Numbered from the stretch's first letter, positions 11,962 to 21,953 are shown. The stretch is 64,000 bases of DNA from Mesostigma viride (GCA_009746045.1 RPFO01001488.1:1-64000), one strand, 5' to 3'. Notes: generated by a model not told the origin, from the letters alone. Made by a program: numbers and translations.

Positions 11962-12313
11962 AATTAATTAATTAATTAATTAAACTCGTGCTCCCGTTGG
12001 GGAGTCACGGAGCACCGAAGTGCTTTTAATCCCTGTGTGTGCACTACAGGAGAAAGGGCAGAGACCCCCAGTCTCCTTCATGCCAAAGGCATGCCACAGC
12101 TGCAATCGGGCGCGGCTAGCTAAAAGGACAGGCTAACGATCCGGCAAACTGTGGGTGCAATAAGACCCATGTGAGCATGTCATAGCAAGGAGCGTGGGCA
12201 AGTAATCTGAACATAGCCAGGGCGTAGCATGGCTGTACTAGAACTAGGCTAAGGCTATGGCTGGTTGTGTACCGTGCGTTGGCGGCACGTGACTAGGTTT
12301 GTTGGCACAGCTT
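11962..12313 (-). mobile_element. 5'-truncated ORF1-only LINE-like copy (3' UTR only)
   Basis: On the minus strand this is the 3' UTR and TTAA-repeat tail of the family whose full copy is at 26620-28585. Both share the segment with AAAGCACTTCGGTGCTCCGTG, the block around GGAGACTGGGGGTCTCTGCC and the TTAATTAA tail. A 10-bp target duplication GGGACGCGTT flanks it (11952-11961 and 12314-12323). Removing it rejoins the gag frame of the host chromovirus. 5' truncation with a TSD is typical of target-primed reverse transcription. Confidence 0.9.
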
Positions 12314-12523
12314 GGGACGCGTTGGCCAACTGTACCCAGGCAGGCCTGACGCTACCACAACTGATACGTGGAGACGTGTACCAACCTGAGGGCTAAAATC
12401 CCCCAGTGTTCTGATTCTGAAGCTCTTCATCGGTTTCTTCATGGGCTCTCCCCTCAAGTCAGGGTGGATATTGACAAGCATTTCTCCCCTTACGACTATG
12501 TCGAGTGGAAGTGGGATACTGTC

Positions 12524-14266
12524 AGAGTGAGATCGTACGTTATACGCGTTATACAGTCACGGTGGAGTATAATGTATAATACGGTATAATACGGTATAAT
12601 ATGGTATTATACGTTTTCGTACGGACACACTCAGAATACTCTGATTTTACACATTTTAAGACACCCACCATCAATCCACATGTTTTTAACACTGTTTTGG
12701 ACATAATCCAAGGTTGCCCTACCCTCGGCTATACTCTATACGGTGGATATTGTGGACACGATCGATGTATTGCATGTAATACTGAGAATGTAAACGTGCG
12801 CATGCATAATTGTGTGTATGTGTATATATGTGGCTTTATATTGGTTATGTTTACTTGGGTGCCTTCACTTTGATGCAAGTAATTATGTATTTTAATATAT
12901 ATATGTGGCTGTGCATGCACGCAAATACTACAGTAGTATACAATTAATGCATGTAGTATGTTTGCATGGTGCGATGCTATGTGAATATACTGAGCTGCAT
13001 GTGACTACAGGTGTGTGACTCGTGGTGTGCATTAATTAATTAATTAACTGAATTAATTAATTAATATTAATTAATCTCGCGTCCCCGTTGGGGGACCACG
13101 GAGGCTAAACAGGTGGGGATGTGATAAGTAACTCACATATTCTCACCTTCCATACAACAACCTTGTTTTCCAGCAGCTGAAGAGCATGACAGGCGTCTAT
13201 GAGCTCGCCAGCTCCTTGCAACGGTGATGCCGCTCCCAGGCAGCTAGGGTCCTTGACTACGCAATATAGAATGTCTACCGTGTGAAAACCTCCATACAGG
13301 AAGCGTAGCAAAGCCAGATAACTGCCCGATCAATTCTGGGTAGCTTTAGGAAGCATGGCATACGCAGCGTAAGGAAAACCATTGAAAGCTGCGGAAAATC
13401 TGATAGCACAACTGCAACAAGTGGAGAACAAAATAGCAAGAAAAACCCAGAAACGGCGCAAAAAGTTTCATGCCAGGTTCATTAAGAGCGCAAACAGACT
13501 GGGCGGTGACATGCGGCAAATCAACGTACCACGGCCGGCATTATTTCCTACCCAGGCGCGCAAGAAAAGCCAGCCAGCCATGGATGGATTAACCGCGGAT
13601 CGCGCAGGCCTGAACGAAATCATTTTAGAAATGACAGGAAATGGCCGCAGATCGAAGATGCTTAGGTTATTTTCATGGTGTCCGTTACTAAACGGCTCTT
13701 GCTGCATCAAAATAACCCACGAATGTCGAGTTCTACCGTCGCAGGCACACATGCTAGATTATTCATCGCGGCCAAATTGACGTTGGATGAGACCCCCGTG
13801 CAAATCTGTACCAACAAAGGCAGCGAATTTGCAAATAGTGCAGATCTTGCTATGAAACATCATAATAGAACATCACTTTTAACCATCGGCTTAATTTTTT
13901 CGCCTGTCGCCCGCCGGATTAGCCATATTTTAACGGAACGCACGTCGCCATGGCCACCTCCGCACGGTGCGCGCACTGTGCACCACAATGTCAAAATAAG
14001 ATCGCGTCGAATTGTGAAAGTTCAGACGGGTCAGTACTTAGTAGAGATACGAAATCTGTGGCTTCAAATCGTTGCCCTGTCGTTCTGGGACTTCTGGCAT
14101 CCTAGCCGCGCAAAACGTAAAAAAAACGCGGAAAACACGGCATTATACGGTATTATACGTCATTATGCGCTAAAACGTATTACGTATGAAAAATTATACG
14201 CTAAAAGCCAGCGTATTACGTATTATACCGTATTATACCGTATTATACGGCGTATGATCTCACACT
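12524..14266. mobile_element. Mutator-like non-autonomous TIR element
   Basis: The ends AGAGTGAGATCGTACG and (inverted) AGTGTGAGATCATACG form a terminal inverted repeat. Subterminal GTATAATACGG repeats lie inside both ends. A 9-bp direct duplication GGATACTGT flanks it (12514-12522 and 14267-14275). The 9-bp length points to the Mutator superfamily, by established knowledge of MULE target duplications. No transposase was recognised inside; open frames such as 13382-13780 resemble nothing I know. Removing it restores the gag reading frame. Confidence 0.8.
13034..13100 (-). mobile_element. Very short LINE 3'-end relic
   Basis: TTAATTAATTAATTAA-type tail followed by CTCGCGTCCCCGTTGGGGGA, which resembles the 3' end of the ORF1-only LINE-like family (CTCGTGCTCCCGTTGGGGAG). 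It is extremely 5'-truncated and lies inside the Mutator-like element. Confidence 0.55.
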
Positions 14267-14796
14267 GGATACTGTGCTGTCCTATGCTCTTACGCTGTGC
14301 CGTGTACCCGACTTTTCCCTCAAGTGGGAGCCCACTGCAGGCAACCAACCATCTGCTATCAAGAAGCCCATGAACCAGCTGAATGCTGTGATGGAGGAGC
14401 TTAATGCCCTGGAGCAATCCAAGGGTGCCTGCTTCACCTGTGGACAGCTTGGGCACTTTGCACGGGATTGCCCCAAGCGAGACCAGTTTCCTGCTGATAC
14501 CAGAGGCCCTCAGGGGGTGCTGCCATTCACCAGGCCACCCAGTCTGCCTCCAGGGCCGGTGAACCAGAGCAACCACAGGATGCAGCCTGGATTCAAGCCC
14601 AATTTTCAGACGTCAGGCAGGGGACCCTTCCAGCCCAAGACCTTCAGCAGACAGGACAGGAGGAGGATGGTAAACGCCCTTTGGCACCTTCTGGCCGAGT
14701 CGAGGACGAGGGAGATGAGGGAGAGGATGACCCAAATGAGCAGCAGGTGCAACCTTCAGTGGGGAGCTCGTCTTCAGATCAACCTCCTGAGTTGCC

Positions 14797-14806
14797 AAAA
14801 AACTAG
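14797..14806 (+). promoter_or_regulatory. Candidate -1 ribosomal frameshift site, gag to pol
   Basis: In the gag register the codons read CCA AAA AAC TAG, giving the heptamer A AAA AAC (14797-14803) directly before the stop. A -1 slip continues as CCA AAA AAA CTA GTG GAG, which is exactly the frame of the protease/pol ORF. A small hairpin GGAC-TAC-GTCC follows about 14 nt later. A AAA AAC is a well-known slippery heptamer in retroelements. Function here is inferred. Confidence 0.7.
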
Positions 14807-15236
14807 TGGAGCCCCCAGGACTACGTCCAGCAGTGGAGCTGATTGGTTTGCCTGATGTGCATGTTCGCCCTGTGAACAACCTGTCTGTTTCTGGCACTAT
14901 CCCCTCTTGTGGCCCTCCTATCCCCAGTAAGCTTTTGAAGTTTCAAGCTAGGCTGTTAAACGTGCCAGTCCCTTTGGCCCAGCCTGTATGTCTCTTCATG
15001 ATTGACTCTGGTGCAGGGAGTAACTACATCTCTACTTCTACTATGGTGCAGGAGCTGCAGTTGCCAGTACTTCCTCACCCTGTACCTGTCAGGGTCCAGT
15101 ATTCTGATGGTAGGCAGAGTAACTCACCAGGCTATGTGCACTTGATGTTTCAGGTGTGCCCATCCCAAACCCTGTCAGTCACTGCAGACGTCGTTCCACT
15201 CACTGCTGCTGACGTACGTGGTGATTCTGGGGATGC
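14804..15236 (+). pseudogene. Chromovirus pol, protease part 1
   Basis: In the -1 frame relative to gag the product contains FMIDSGAGSNYIS, the retropepsin active-site DSGA, about 65 residues in. The ORF is cut by the copia-like element at 15237. The second protease signature lies on the far side of the insertion, at 23408. The protease would process Gag-Pol in the particle. Confidence 0.85.
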
Positions 15237-15880
15237 ATTTAGATGAACGCGGATCAGTGAGTTTCTGGTCTTCCCAAGATGTGATGAATGGAGCCATGGT
15301 TTCAACCAGCGGCTTTTAACCTTTACCACAGTTGCCTCACTACCCTGTGGTCACTAGCCTGAGGCGGCAGCGCCCACGGACGGTGTTGGGAAAAGACGCT
15401 TGGCCACTGCTGTGTCCGAGCCTTTCTAGGTCTCACCATTGCTGCCAGGCCTTGCACGCCTTGGCAGGTCCGCCACTGTCAATTTCCTTGGTTGCATCAA
15501 TCCAGGACGTCTGTTCTTCCATGAATGACAGTAACGCTCTGGATTTATCCGTCATGACAAGTACCCGTCCATCCCAGGCCTGCAGGACTGCCAGTCCTGA
15601 AGTCCTGTGACATTCTTGGTACCATCAACCAATATTGACCACAGTACCTCCTAGTGACAGTCGGTCCTGTGACACGTAACGTGTGATGGTTCACCCAACA
15701 CTGCCACGTGCCCTGTCCCTCACGTGTCCTTAGTCCTGGTACTGCTGTAGCGTCCGGCGGCATTACTTCGGGACTTGATAACTCTCAAGTTCCTTGTCCA
15801 AATGAGGCGTTTAGCACGGCGTTGGAAAGGCCACTTCAAGTATGATATGCTTAGCATATTGCATCACCAATATGCTAACT
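15237..15880 (-). repeat. 3' LTR of copia-like element
   Basis: 644 bp, differing from the other LTR at three positions by eye. The outer side is the GATGC target duplication. Confidence 0.9.
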
Positions 15881-16843
15881 CCAACCCTTTCTTGTTTTGG
15901 AGCTGCAAGCTTCACACCATGACCAACCCATTCCTTGCTGCCTTGTGAAATGGACACCTGGTTACCCTGGACTTATAATAAGCCTCATGAGCACCCCTTT
16001 TGCCACCTTAATGGTATCCTTCTTAGGGATCTATGGTTCAACCCTGCCATCTGATCATTAACTTGACCTGCAGGTCATCCCCAACCCTTTCTTTTGCAAC
16101 TGTACCTTGGCTTGGGCTTAAAGGAGGATATTGAATATTCCTTAGGCAACATATCCTGGATATCTGAATGAGAGGCCCTGACTACAGGAAACGTATTACA
16201 GTGAGTTCCTGGTCTTCCCAGTTATCACTGGCGCCCGTTTCATGGCGCCCGCCCCGAGCGTTCCAGGCATCATCCATCCAAATGTTCACCAATGGAAACC
16301 ACTTCAACACCACTGTGCCACTGCTTGATGGGGAGCCCATGTCATCACTGGGTGTTAAAGCCCAGGAGTCATACATACCAGGCTGTGGCTCAACTAGGGA
16401 ATCGAACCCTACCCCAGAACCCCAGGTTAAACTTAACCTGGTCACATGACAGACAACAAGAGAGATTGGCATACAACATGATTATGTTTTATTATAGAAT
16501 ATCCACCAAAACCAATGTTGAGTGTTCCCAGTGGACCAGCCTGCACCAGCAAGGCCCAACTGTCAGGTTACAACACCATAATATCCAAGGTTGTCACTTA
16601 TTCACAGCTAAAGAAAACTAAACAAGAGAGATATATACAAACAACCTGGAAGAACTCTCAACATGGCCTGCCCTGTCATGGCCTAACTGCCCGAGGCCAA
16701 AGGCATCCCACTGTGCTAATCCTTTACAGGAAGAGCTTGCTCCTGTTGAGCCTTCTACCTGCTTGGTGACAGGTAGGCTACCTGTTGCCCTCCCCCCTGG
16801 GGACAACAGCACTGGTCAGCCACCAACTGGCAAAGGCTGGACT
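15881..16843 (-). other. 3' untranslated internal region of copia-like element
   Basis: About 960 bp with no supported ORF. The purine-rich AAGAAAGGGTTGG directly abuts the 3' LTR and is the likely polypurine tract. A second copy, AAGAAAGGGTTGGGGATG, lies about 200 bp upstream (near 16080). At about 16393-16411 the minus strand has GGTTCGATTCC, a perfect Pol III B-box, but no convincing A-box was seen. Confidence 0.5.
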
Positions 16844-18004
16844 TCAAGTCCCACCAGAAAAGGGGTCCATGAGCCCTTTGAGCACAGGGTATTGTAGCTC
16901 AGCCTTGCTCTCCAGCTTGGTGAGGGCGTCTGCTGGGTTGTCAACACCAGGCACATGTTCAAGATGAGCAAGGTAAGACATCTCCTTCAGCAACAAATAA
17001 TCCAGATCCCTGCTCCTGGCGAGCTGTCTGTGCACAAACTGCACCATGCCCATGCTGTCTGTCTTGACCAGTGTGTGCAGCTGCAAGCTACAGGAAGCTA
17101 CCTGACAGAGCTGGTAGAATAACTCCCTGAGGTAAAGAGCAGTGTGTAGCCCCTCACATATTGCCCTGCACTCAGCAATGTCACTGCTGGGCGTCACCCT
17201 GTTCTGTAACCTACTGTACCAGCTGACCAGAGAAGTGTGCTCCTGTTGTAGTGTAATGAGTGCTGCTGCCCTACCCCTGACATCCGTCACCTTCCTGCTG
17301 TCCATGGAACTGTCCACAAAAAGCACCATGTTGAGTGGTTTGTACAAGTCCACAGCTGCCAGTATGAGTGGAGGTGAGCTCCTGACAGACTCAACCACCT
17401 GCTCTGCCCCTACCTCAACCAGCTGAGCATCTGTGAGCCTACTCAGCACCAACAAATCTGGGGCACAAATGCTAGCTAGCCAAGCCAACATTCCCCTGAT
17501 TGTGGCACACCTGGCCTGGGTAATGGGCTGCTGGAGGGCATCAATGATCTGCTGAGGATAGTTGTTGCCACCCTCCATCTTGATAAACCAAGTACCTGCC
17601 CTCTTGATCAGCGTGGCCTGCATTCCACAAAACACCATGGGCTCATCCTGCTTCATGTGCTGGACCTTTCCTAACTCAAACCTCTTCTGGATCTTGGACA
17701 GTACTGAATCCACCCACTCAGGAGGCCCTAAAAGGTGCAGGTCATCTCCATGCAGAGATGCAAACACAGGCAACCCTTCATGAGTACTCTGGAACAAGCA
17801 AGGATCAACTGGAGACACAGTAAAGCCACAGTGAGTTTTCAGAAACTTTTCCAGGCTCTTTCTCCAGATGATAGGGCTGGACCTGAGACCCTCCAAACCC
17901 TTGAGTATTCTGAGATATTTTGACTTGATCTCTGCTCTCCACACCTTGGGCACTGTTACAAAGAAGGGAGGGATATCACGCCACGTCTCCTTGGCCTGCT
18001 CCAC
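16844..18004 (-). CDS. Copia-like Pol part 2: RT palm and RNase H
   Basis: It continues RT after a one-base shift near 17995-18004. GLRSSPIIWRKSLEKFLK matches the copia GLKQSPRAW region, PVDPCLFQ follows, and the catalytic box is ASLHGDDLHLL, with HGDD in place of copia YVDD. RNase H is seen as LFVDSSMDS, LVSWYSRLQNRVTPSSDIAE and CRAICEGLHTALYLRELF, which is the copia pattern of ending in an AE..A region. The ORF ends at 16844. The two aspartates of the RT box are kept. Together with part 1 it would copy the RNA into cDNA and integrate it. Confidence 0.85.
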   Translation of the reverse strand: MEQAKETWRDIPPFFVTVPKVWRAEIKSKYLRILKGLEGLRSSPIIWRKSLEKFLKTHCGFTVSPVDPCLFQSTHEGLPVFASLHGDDLHLLGPPEWVDSVLSKIQKRFELGKVQHMKQDEPMVFCGMQATLIKRAGTWFIKMEGGNNYPQQIIDALQQPITQARCATIRGMLAWLASICAPDLLVLSRLTDAQLVEVGAEQVVESVRSSPPLILAAVDLYKPLNMVLFVDSSMDSRKVTDVRGRAAALITLQQEHTSLVSWYSRLQNRVTPSSDIAECRAICEGLHTALYLRELFYQLCQVASCSLQLHTLVKTDSMGMVQFVHRQLARSRDLDYLLLKEMSYLAHLEHVPGVDNPADALTKLESKAELQYPVLKGLMDPFSGGT

Positions 18005-20382
18005 ATCACCTTGAGAAAAGCCCTCTTGAAATCAATCAGCACAGAGCTGTACGCAATGCCCTTGACCAGGAAAGACAGATATATACACAGAACAATCCTC
18101 CAGGTATCATGCAGCATCCCAGGCGTATACAACTCCTCATCTGTCAGCTCCCCCGTGCCATGGTACTCAGTCACAACTGGCCTCACATGTGGCACCTGCA
18201 CACCGTCTATCTCCTTCAGCTTGAGCACAAACAAGAGCCTTAGCAACTGATGCTCCCTGGGCAACTCATCCACAGGCTCAGCACAGTTAGACACTATCCA
18301 GTCATGCCCACTGGAGACAAACCCTAGAATCCATGCCTTAGCCATCTTGGGGCTTTGCATCAACTCTACCAACTGGTGCCAGGAAATAGGACTGTGACCA
18401 GCAATCTGGTACTTGTGCACCCCCAAGTCCCGTGGATCTAGGGTGGTTGGGATGATCAACAAGTCCTCAGCAATGGGCTCCTTGCCTTCAGGCCCCACAC
18501 TCTGCTGCCCCTTCACAGCCTTGACTGCCACAGCTAGACCCTTGGAGTAGTGATATCTCTGGAGGGGCAAACTGCCATGACCTTCTAGTGCAAGCTCATC
18601 TGCTGACAGAGTCACTCCTGGCATGCACAAGAAATTCTGGCCCAAAATGGCAGGCCCCTGGTACCCTTCCACCACACAGAACGCAGTGGGGACACCCAGG
18701 ATAGGCACAGTCACTTCCCCTAGGATCTTCATTGTTACAGTGCCCGTAAAGTCACTCACTGCCCTGCAGCCAGCCTTATTCACCTTCAGGCCCTGAGCAT
18801 CCTCCACCCTGATGATAGACACCTCTGAGTTAGTATCCACTTCTAGGGTAGCAGCCCAGCAAGAACCCCATTCAGTCAACTTAGATACCTTGGGATCCTT
18901 GTGCTTGTTGAACATGAGCGACCGGACAATGTCTGCCATGAGTGGCCTCTTGGACCCTGGTGCAGGCCCAGCCCCCGTTGGCTCCACCACAGGTGATGCA
19001 GTTGCCTCCTGCACCTCATCATCATCAGAGGGATAGCCACCTCCCACGTCAGTGACAGGCACATCAACTACCTGGTCCTTAACCTGGCCCTCCAGCCAAC
19101 ACTGGGGTCCAGGCCCGTCTGCAGGCCAGATTGCATGTGGCTTGCGTTCCTTGACGTTGGCCCAGCTCAACCTGTAAACATGCCTGGGATTACTCTCCAA
19201 GGCCACAAGGCAGGAACGATTGGCATCTTCCACACAGGTCACCACCCCGTTCTGCCACTTGCCCCTCTTGCCCTGCATTGATGGCTCCTTCCACATTCTG
19301 ACCTTCAGCCCCACCTGAGGCCTCAGCACATTCCAGCCCCTATCCTTGCGTCTCAACTGAGCAAACACCCTGTCTGCTTTCCTCAAGCATGCCTGGACCA
19401 CTTCCTGGGCTAGCATCCCAAACTGCAGTGCTACAGGATTGACAGCCACCCCGTCATAATAGTAGTTTATTCTGAGGTTCAACTGTTCTTCCACCTGCCT
19501 GGTCCACACTGCCCTCTCCAAAGCAGATGCTACCAGTGGCACCTTAGGTTCTGCCAGCACTACGGTCTTGACCTCCCTGATGGATCTCTCCACAGCACCT
19601 TGCTGTCCATGGCTCTCCCTGGGCGTGACCAGCAGCTTGCATGGCAGTTGCTCCTGCTGTGACAGTAGGCACTCAAACTGAATATCAGCCTGTACTGTCT
19701 TGTACACCCCAAAGCCTGGTAAGAGAGTCTGCAAGCCCAGCAGCAGGGTATTCCCCTTCATATCTGGCAGAATCTGGAGCAGCCTGTACCTGCTAAATCT
19801 GTCCACTGCCACCAAAATGTATAAGCCCCTGATATGCTGGACGTCTACCTGGATGTCCCCCTTCTCCCTGGCAGGCTCCCTAGCATGGGACCTTGGCTTC
19901 TTGGCAGCATTCTCCTTACAAGCACATTGCTCAGCTGCAGCCCTGCATGCTTCCCTCAGTGGCTCATCTCCAATCTTCCAACCAAACATCTCAGCCATGG
20001 CTGTGTGACCAAAGATATTGTGCAGCCTGCGTCCAGCATCCGTGTAGCTCAGTTGCCTAGCCAGATTACGCACCTGGGAAGACGCCTGGACGGGCCCTGC
20101 GTGTGAGGACGCAACATCCACCTTCTGCATCTTGGATCCAGAGGACCCAGCAGACCCTCCCAGCAGAGCATCTAGGCTCCCAGAGCCAACCCTGTCTGGG
20201 GACCCTCCACCTGTTGACAGTTGAGGGGATTGTTGTGCTGCAGCATGCATGCAATCTTGTGGAATGAGAACATCAGTACACCCCTGGTGCTGATCAGAGG
20301 TGGCACCCTGCCCAGATTTATTTACATGTGAAGCTGTGTCCCCACAGGGTGTCTCACTATGTACACGGGACTGCTTCACTAG
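17956..20382 (-). CDS. Copia-like Pol part 1: integrase, then protease, then start of RT
   Basis: About residues 110-160 of the pol frame hold an HHCC-type zinc-binding region (RRLHNIFGH, EQCACKEN). The integrase core follows: IQVDVQ (first Asp), TVQADIQFE (second Asp) and SHGQQGAVERSIREVK (Glu). About 490-600 is retropepsin-like: TLEVDTNSEVSIIRV at the active site (DTN, not DTG/DSG), VTVPILGVPTAFCVV and GPAILGQNFL, the usual ILGxxFL second signature. RT then begins, with motif A as LIDFKRAFLK near the end. The frame breaks near 17995 and continues in part 2. Ordinary copia pol is protease-integrase-RT-RNase H. Here I find no DSG/DTG signature upstream of integrase, so the order is INT-PR-RT. 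The altered active-site residue may mean a weak or dead protease. Confidence 0.8.
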   Translation of the reverse strand, partial: LVKQSRVHSETPCGDTASHVNKSGQGATSDQHQGCTDVLIPQDCMHAAAQQSPQLSTGGGSPDRVGSGSLDALLGGSAGSSGSKMQKVDVASSHAGPVQASSQVRNLARQLSYTDAGRRLHNIFGHTAMAEMFGWKIGDEPLREACRAAAEQCACKENAAKKPRSHAREPAREKGDIQVDVQHIRGLYILVAVDRFSRYRLLQILPDMKGNTLLLGLQTLLPGFGVYKTVQADIQFECLLSQQEQLPCKLLVTPRESHGQQGAVERSIREVKTVVLAEPKVPLVASALERAVWTRQVEEQLNLRINYYYDGVAVNPVALQFGMLAQEVVQACLRKADRVFAQLRRKDRGWNVLRPQVGLKVRMWKEPSMQGKRGKWQNGVVTCVEDANRSCLVALESNPRHVYRLSWANVKERKPHAIWPADGPGPQCWLEGQVKDQVVDVPVTDVGGGYPSDDDEVQEATASPVVEPTGAGPAPGSKRPLMADIVRSLMFNKHKDPKVSKLTEWGSCWAATLEVDTNSEVSIIRVEDAQGLKVNKAGCRAVSDFTGTVTMKILGEVTVPILGVPTAFCVVEGYQGPAILGQNFLCMPGVTLSADELALEGHGSLPLQRYHYSKGLAVAVKAVKGQQSVGPEGKEPIAEDLLIIPTTLDPRDLGVHKYQIAGHSPISWHQLVELMQSPKMAKAWILGFVSSGHDWIVSNCAEPVDELPREHQLLRLLFVLKLKEIDGVQVPHVRPVVTEYHGTGELTDEELYTPGMLHDTWRIVLCIYLSFLVKGIAYSSVLIDFKRAFLKVMWSRPRRRGVISLPSL

Positions 20383-20391
20383 TCACTTCTG
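20377..20391 (-). promoter_or_regulatory. Candidate gag-pol stop-codon readthrough site
   Basis: The minus-strand codons are CAG AAG TGA CTA GTG AAG. Gag and pol are in the same frame, separated only by this UGA. The context UGA CUA G is one of the best-known leaky stop contexts in viral and cellular readthrough genes. No ATG begins pol, which fits readthrough. Function is inferred. Confidence 0.65.
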
Positions 20392-21706
20392 ATCAGACTG
20401 CCCCTTCTTCTTGTTTGGGCAATCCCTCTTCCAGTGACCTTCCTTGCCACAAGCAAAACACTTGCTCTTGCCAGACCCTCCCCCTGGGGCCTTGCTGTCC
20501 TGCTTGTTCTGGTTGCCTGAGGCCTGATTGTTATTCTGCCCCTGGCCACCACCCTTACCCTGCTGATGGCTGTTACGGTTGCCAGACTGGTTCCCCTGAT
20601 TCTGGTTCCCCTGCTGACCTCCTCCACCACCCTGGTTCTGCTCCTTCTGGGCCTGCTTCCTTCTCCTGCTACCATACCGTGTCCCAGATGGGGTACGGTT
20701 CTTGCCCTGGCTAGCCTGAGACGCTGACCCTCCCTGAGAACTGATACCCTTGCAGGTAGGGACCCGGGTCCTGAAGTTTAGTATCACACGCTTCAGAGCC
20801 CCCCAGGTGCCATCAGTGAGATCACAGAGCTGCCTAGCAGTAGCCCTACCTTCCTCTGACAAGCCCATCTTATCAAAGAAGTGGTCTGCTGCTGCCCTGA
20901 CTGTCACACTGAAGCCCTGCTTCTTGCCTGCCTCCACGATCAACTCAAACCTGGCCAGCTCAGCAGCCACCTCACCCTTGATCTCAAACTCATCAAATTC
21001 TCTCTTCTTTTCCATGGTGAGATTGTGAACCCTGTCAGAAAACTCCTCCTTGATGTCATCCAGGAACTGCAGCCAAGTGTGCCCCTCTTTCAGAGCATGC
21101 CTAGCCATGTCATTGACCCTTTCAGACGACCCCTTGTTTGCGGTGGAAGAGTGAAACACCCTGACAATATCCACACCTGCTGCGACAGAGCCCACGACTA
21201 GCTTCATGTCATCAAGCCATTTATCCAGGTTGTCTTGCTTCAGGGAGGGTTGAGCGCTTTCTGCCCATTCATGACTGTCACAGCATCAGAAAATGGACGG
21301 GTGCCAGGCAACACACTCCCCACACGCACTGGTGGTGCCTGGGGAGGGTCAATCCTAGCCTCCAAACGCTCGGGCAACATACCAGACACCCTATCGTGAA
21401 CAGCAGCTTGCTTTGCAGCACGCACACCTGGGGTGACGATGGCGTCCTCCTCACCAGGCGTTGTGAGCACCACTGCTCCGTAGGTCGCCTGGCACGCTTG
21501 ACTTTCTCCGCCTCAGCTTGCCCATCACGCCACCGCTTGTGTGTTCTCCCGGCTCTGGGGTCCATCTCTGGGATAGGTTGCCCAGCTGGCGCCTCCACGC
21601 CCCTCTCCTCCATCGCCTCCCCTTCCTCTCTGGCGATGTCCTCCTCTGCCGTTCGCTCCCGTTGCTCCTCGAATGTCGCCGCACCCCGGCTTGCCCTCCT
21701 AGGCAT
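20383..21706 (-). pseudogene. Gag of copia-like element, two frameshifts
   Basis: It starts MPRRASRGAATFEEQRER at 21706. Frame changes near 21460 and 21240 are needed to continue into VTVMNGQKALNP, then DNLDKWLDDMKLVVGS. The remaining protein is helical, then Gly/Gln/Asn-rich, and ends in a zinc knuckle CFACGKEGHWKRDC (CX2CX4HX4C). The stop is UGA at 20383-20385. The shifts are single bases, surprising for so young an element, and may be assembly errors. Gag builds the particle and binds the RNA. Confidence 0.8.
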
Positions 21707-21953
21707 TATATACAATGGCTGCGACCAACTTTGCAACAAGAAAACAGCAAACTCTCCACCTATCCTCCACCCCCTCAAGCCTCGTTTTCAGACGAAGCTT
21801 CTCCTGCAACCGGTGCAGGTGCTGGCTCGTGGAACGGTCCCTCCACCGGATTCAATGGCTGCCCCTGGTCGTCGTGAGTAGGCACAGGCCTAATAACCAC
21901 CGGAAGCCTCAAACCATACGCGTAATCACGTATCCAGCGAGAACGCCCCCACC

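Larger units (their letters stand above)
10926..14806 (+). pseudogene. Chromovirus gag, split by two insertions
   Basis: Translation starts at ATG 10926 (MSGSKTQSPLHP). A frameshift near 11345 leads into a coiled-coil stretch (EVEQDVGRLRQRIEEEEAAM) and a capsid-like region (RSFDHFSTRFQDVF). The gene is interrupted at 11962-12313 and 12524-14266; if these are removed the protein runs ...DRDALANCTQAG... and ...VEWKWDTVLSYALT... A zinc knuckle CFTCGQLGHFARDC (CX2CX4HX4C) lies at about 14432-14475. The last part is acidic (VEDEGDEGEDDPNEQQ) and ends PELPKN before TAG at 14804-14806. Small frameshifts near 11345, 12390 and 14640-14670 break the frame. Gag forms the virus-like particle that packages the element RNA. 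Confidence 0.8.

Noticed and set aside
15332..15610. 92-residue ORF, repeated at 22859-23137
   Set aside because: Both lie inside the two LTRs of the copia-like element and are identical because the LTRs are.
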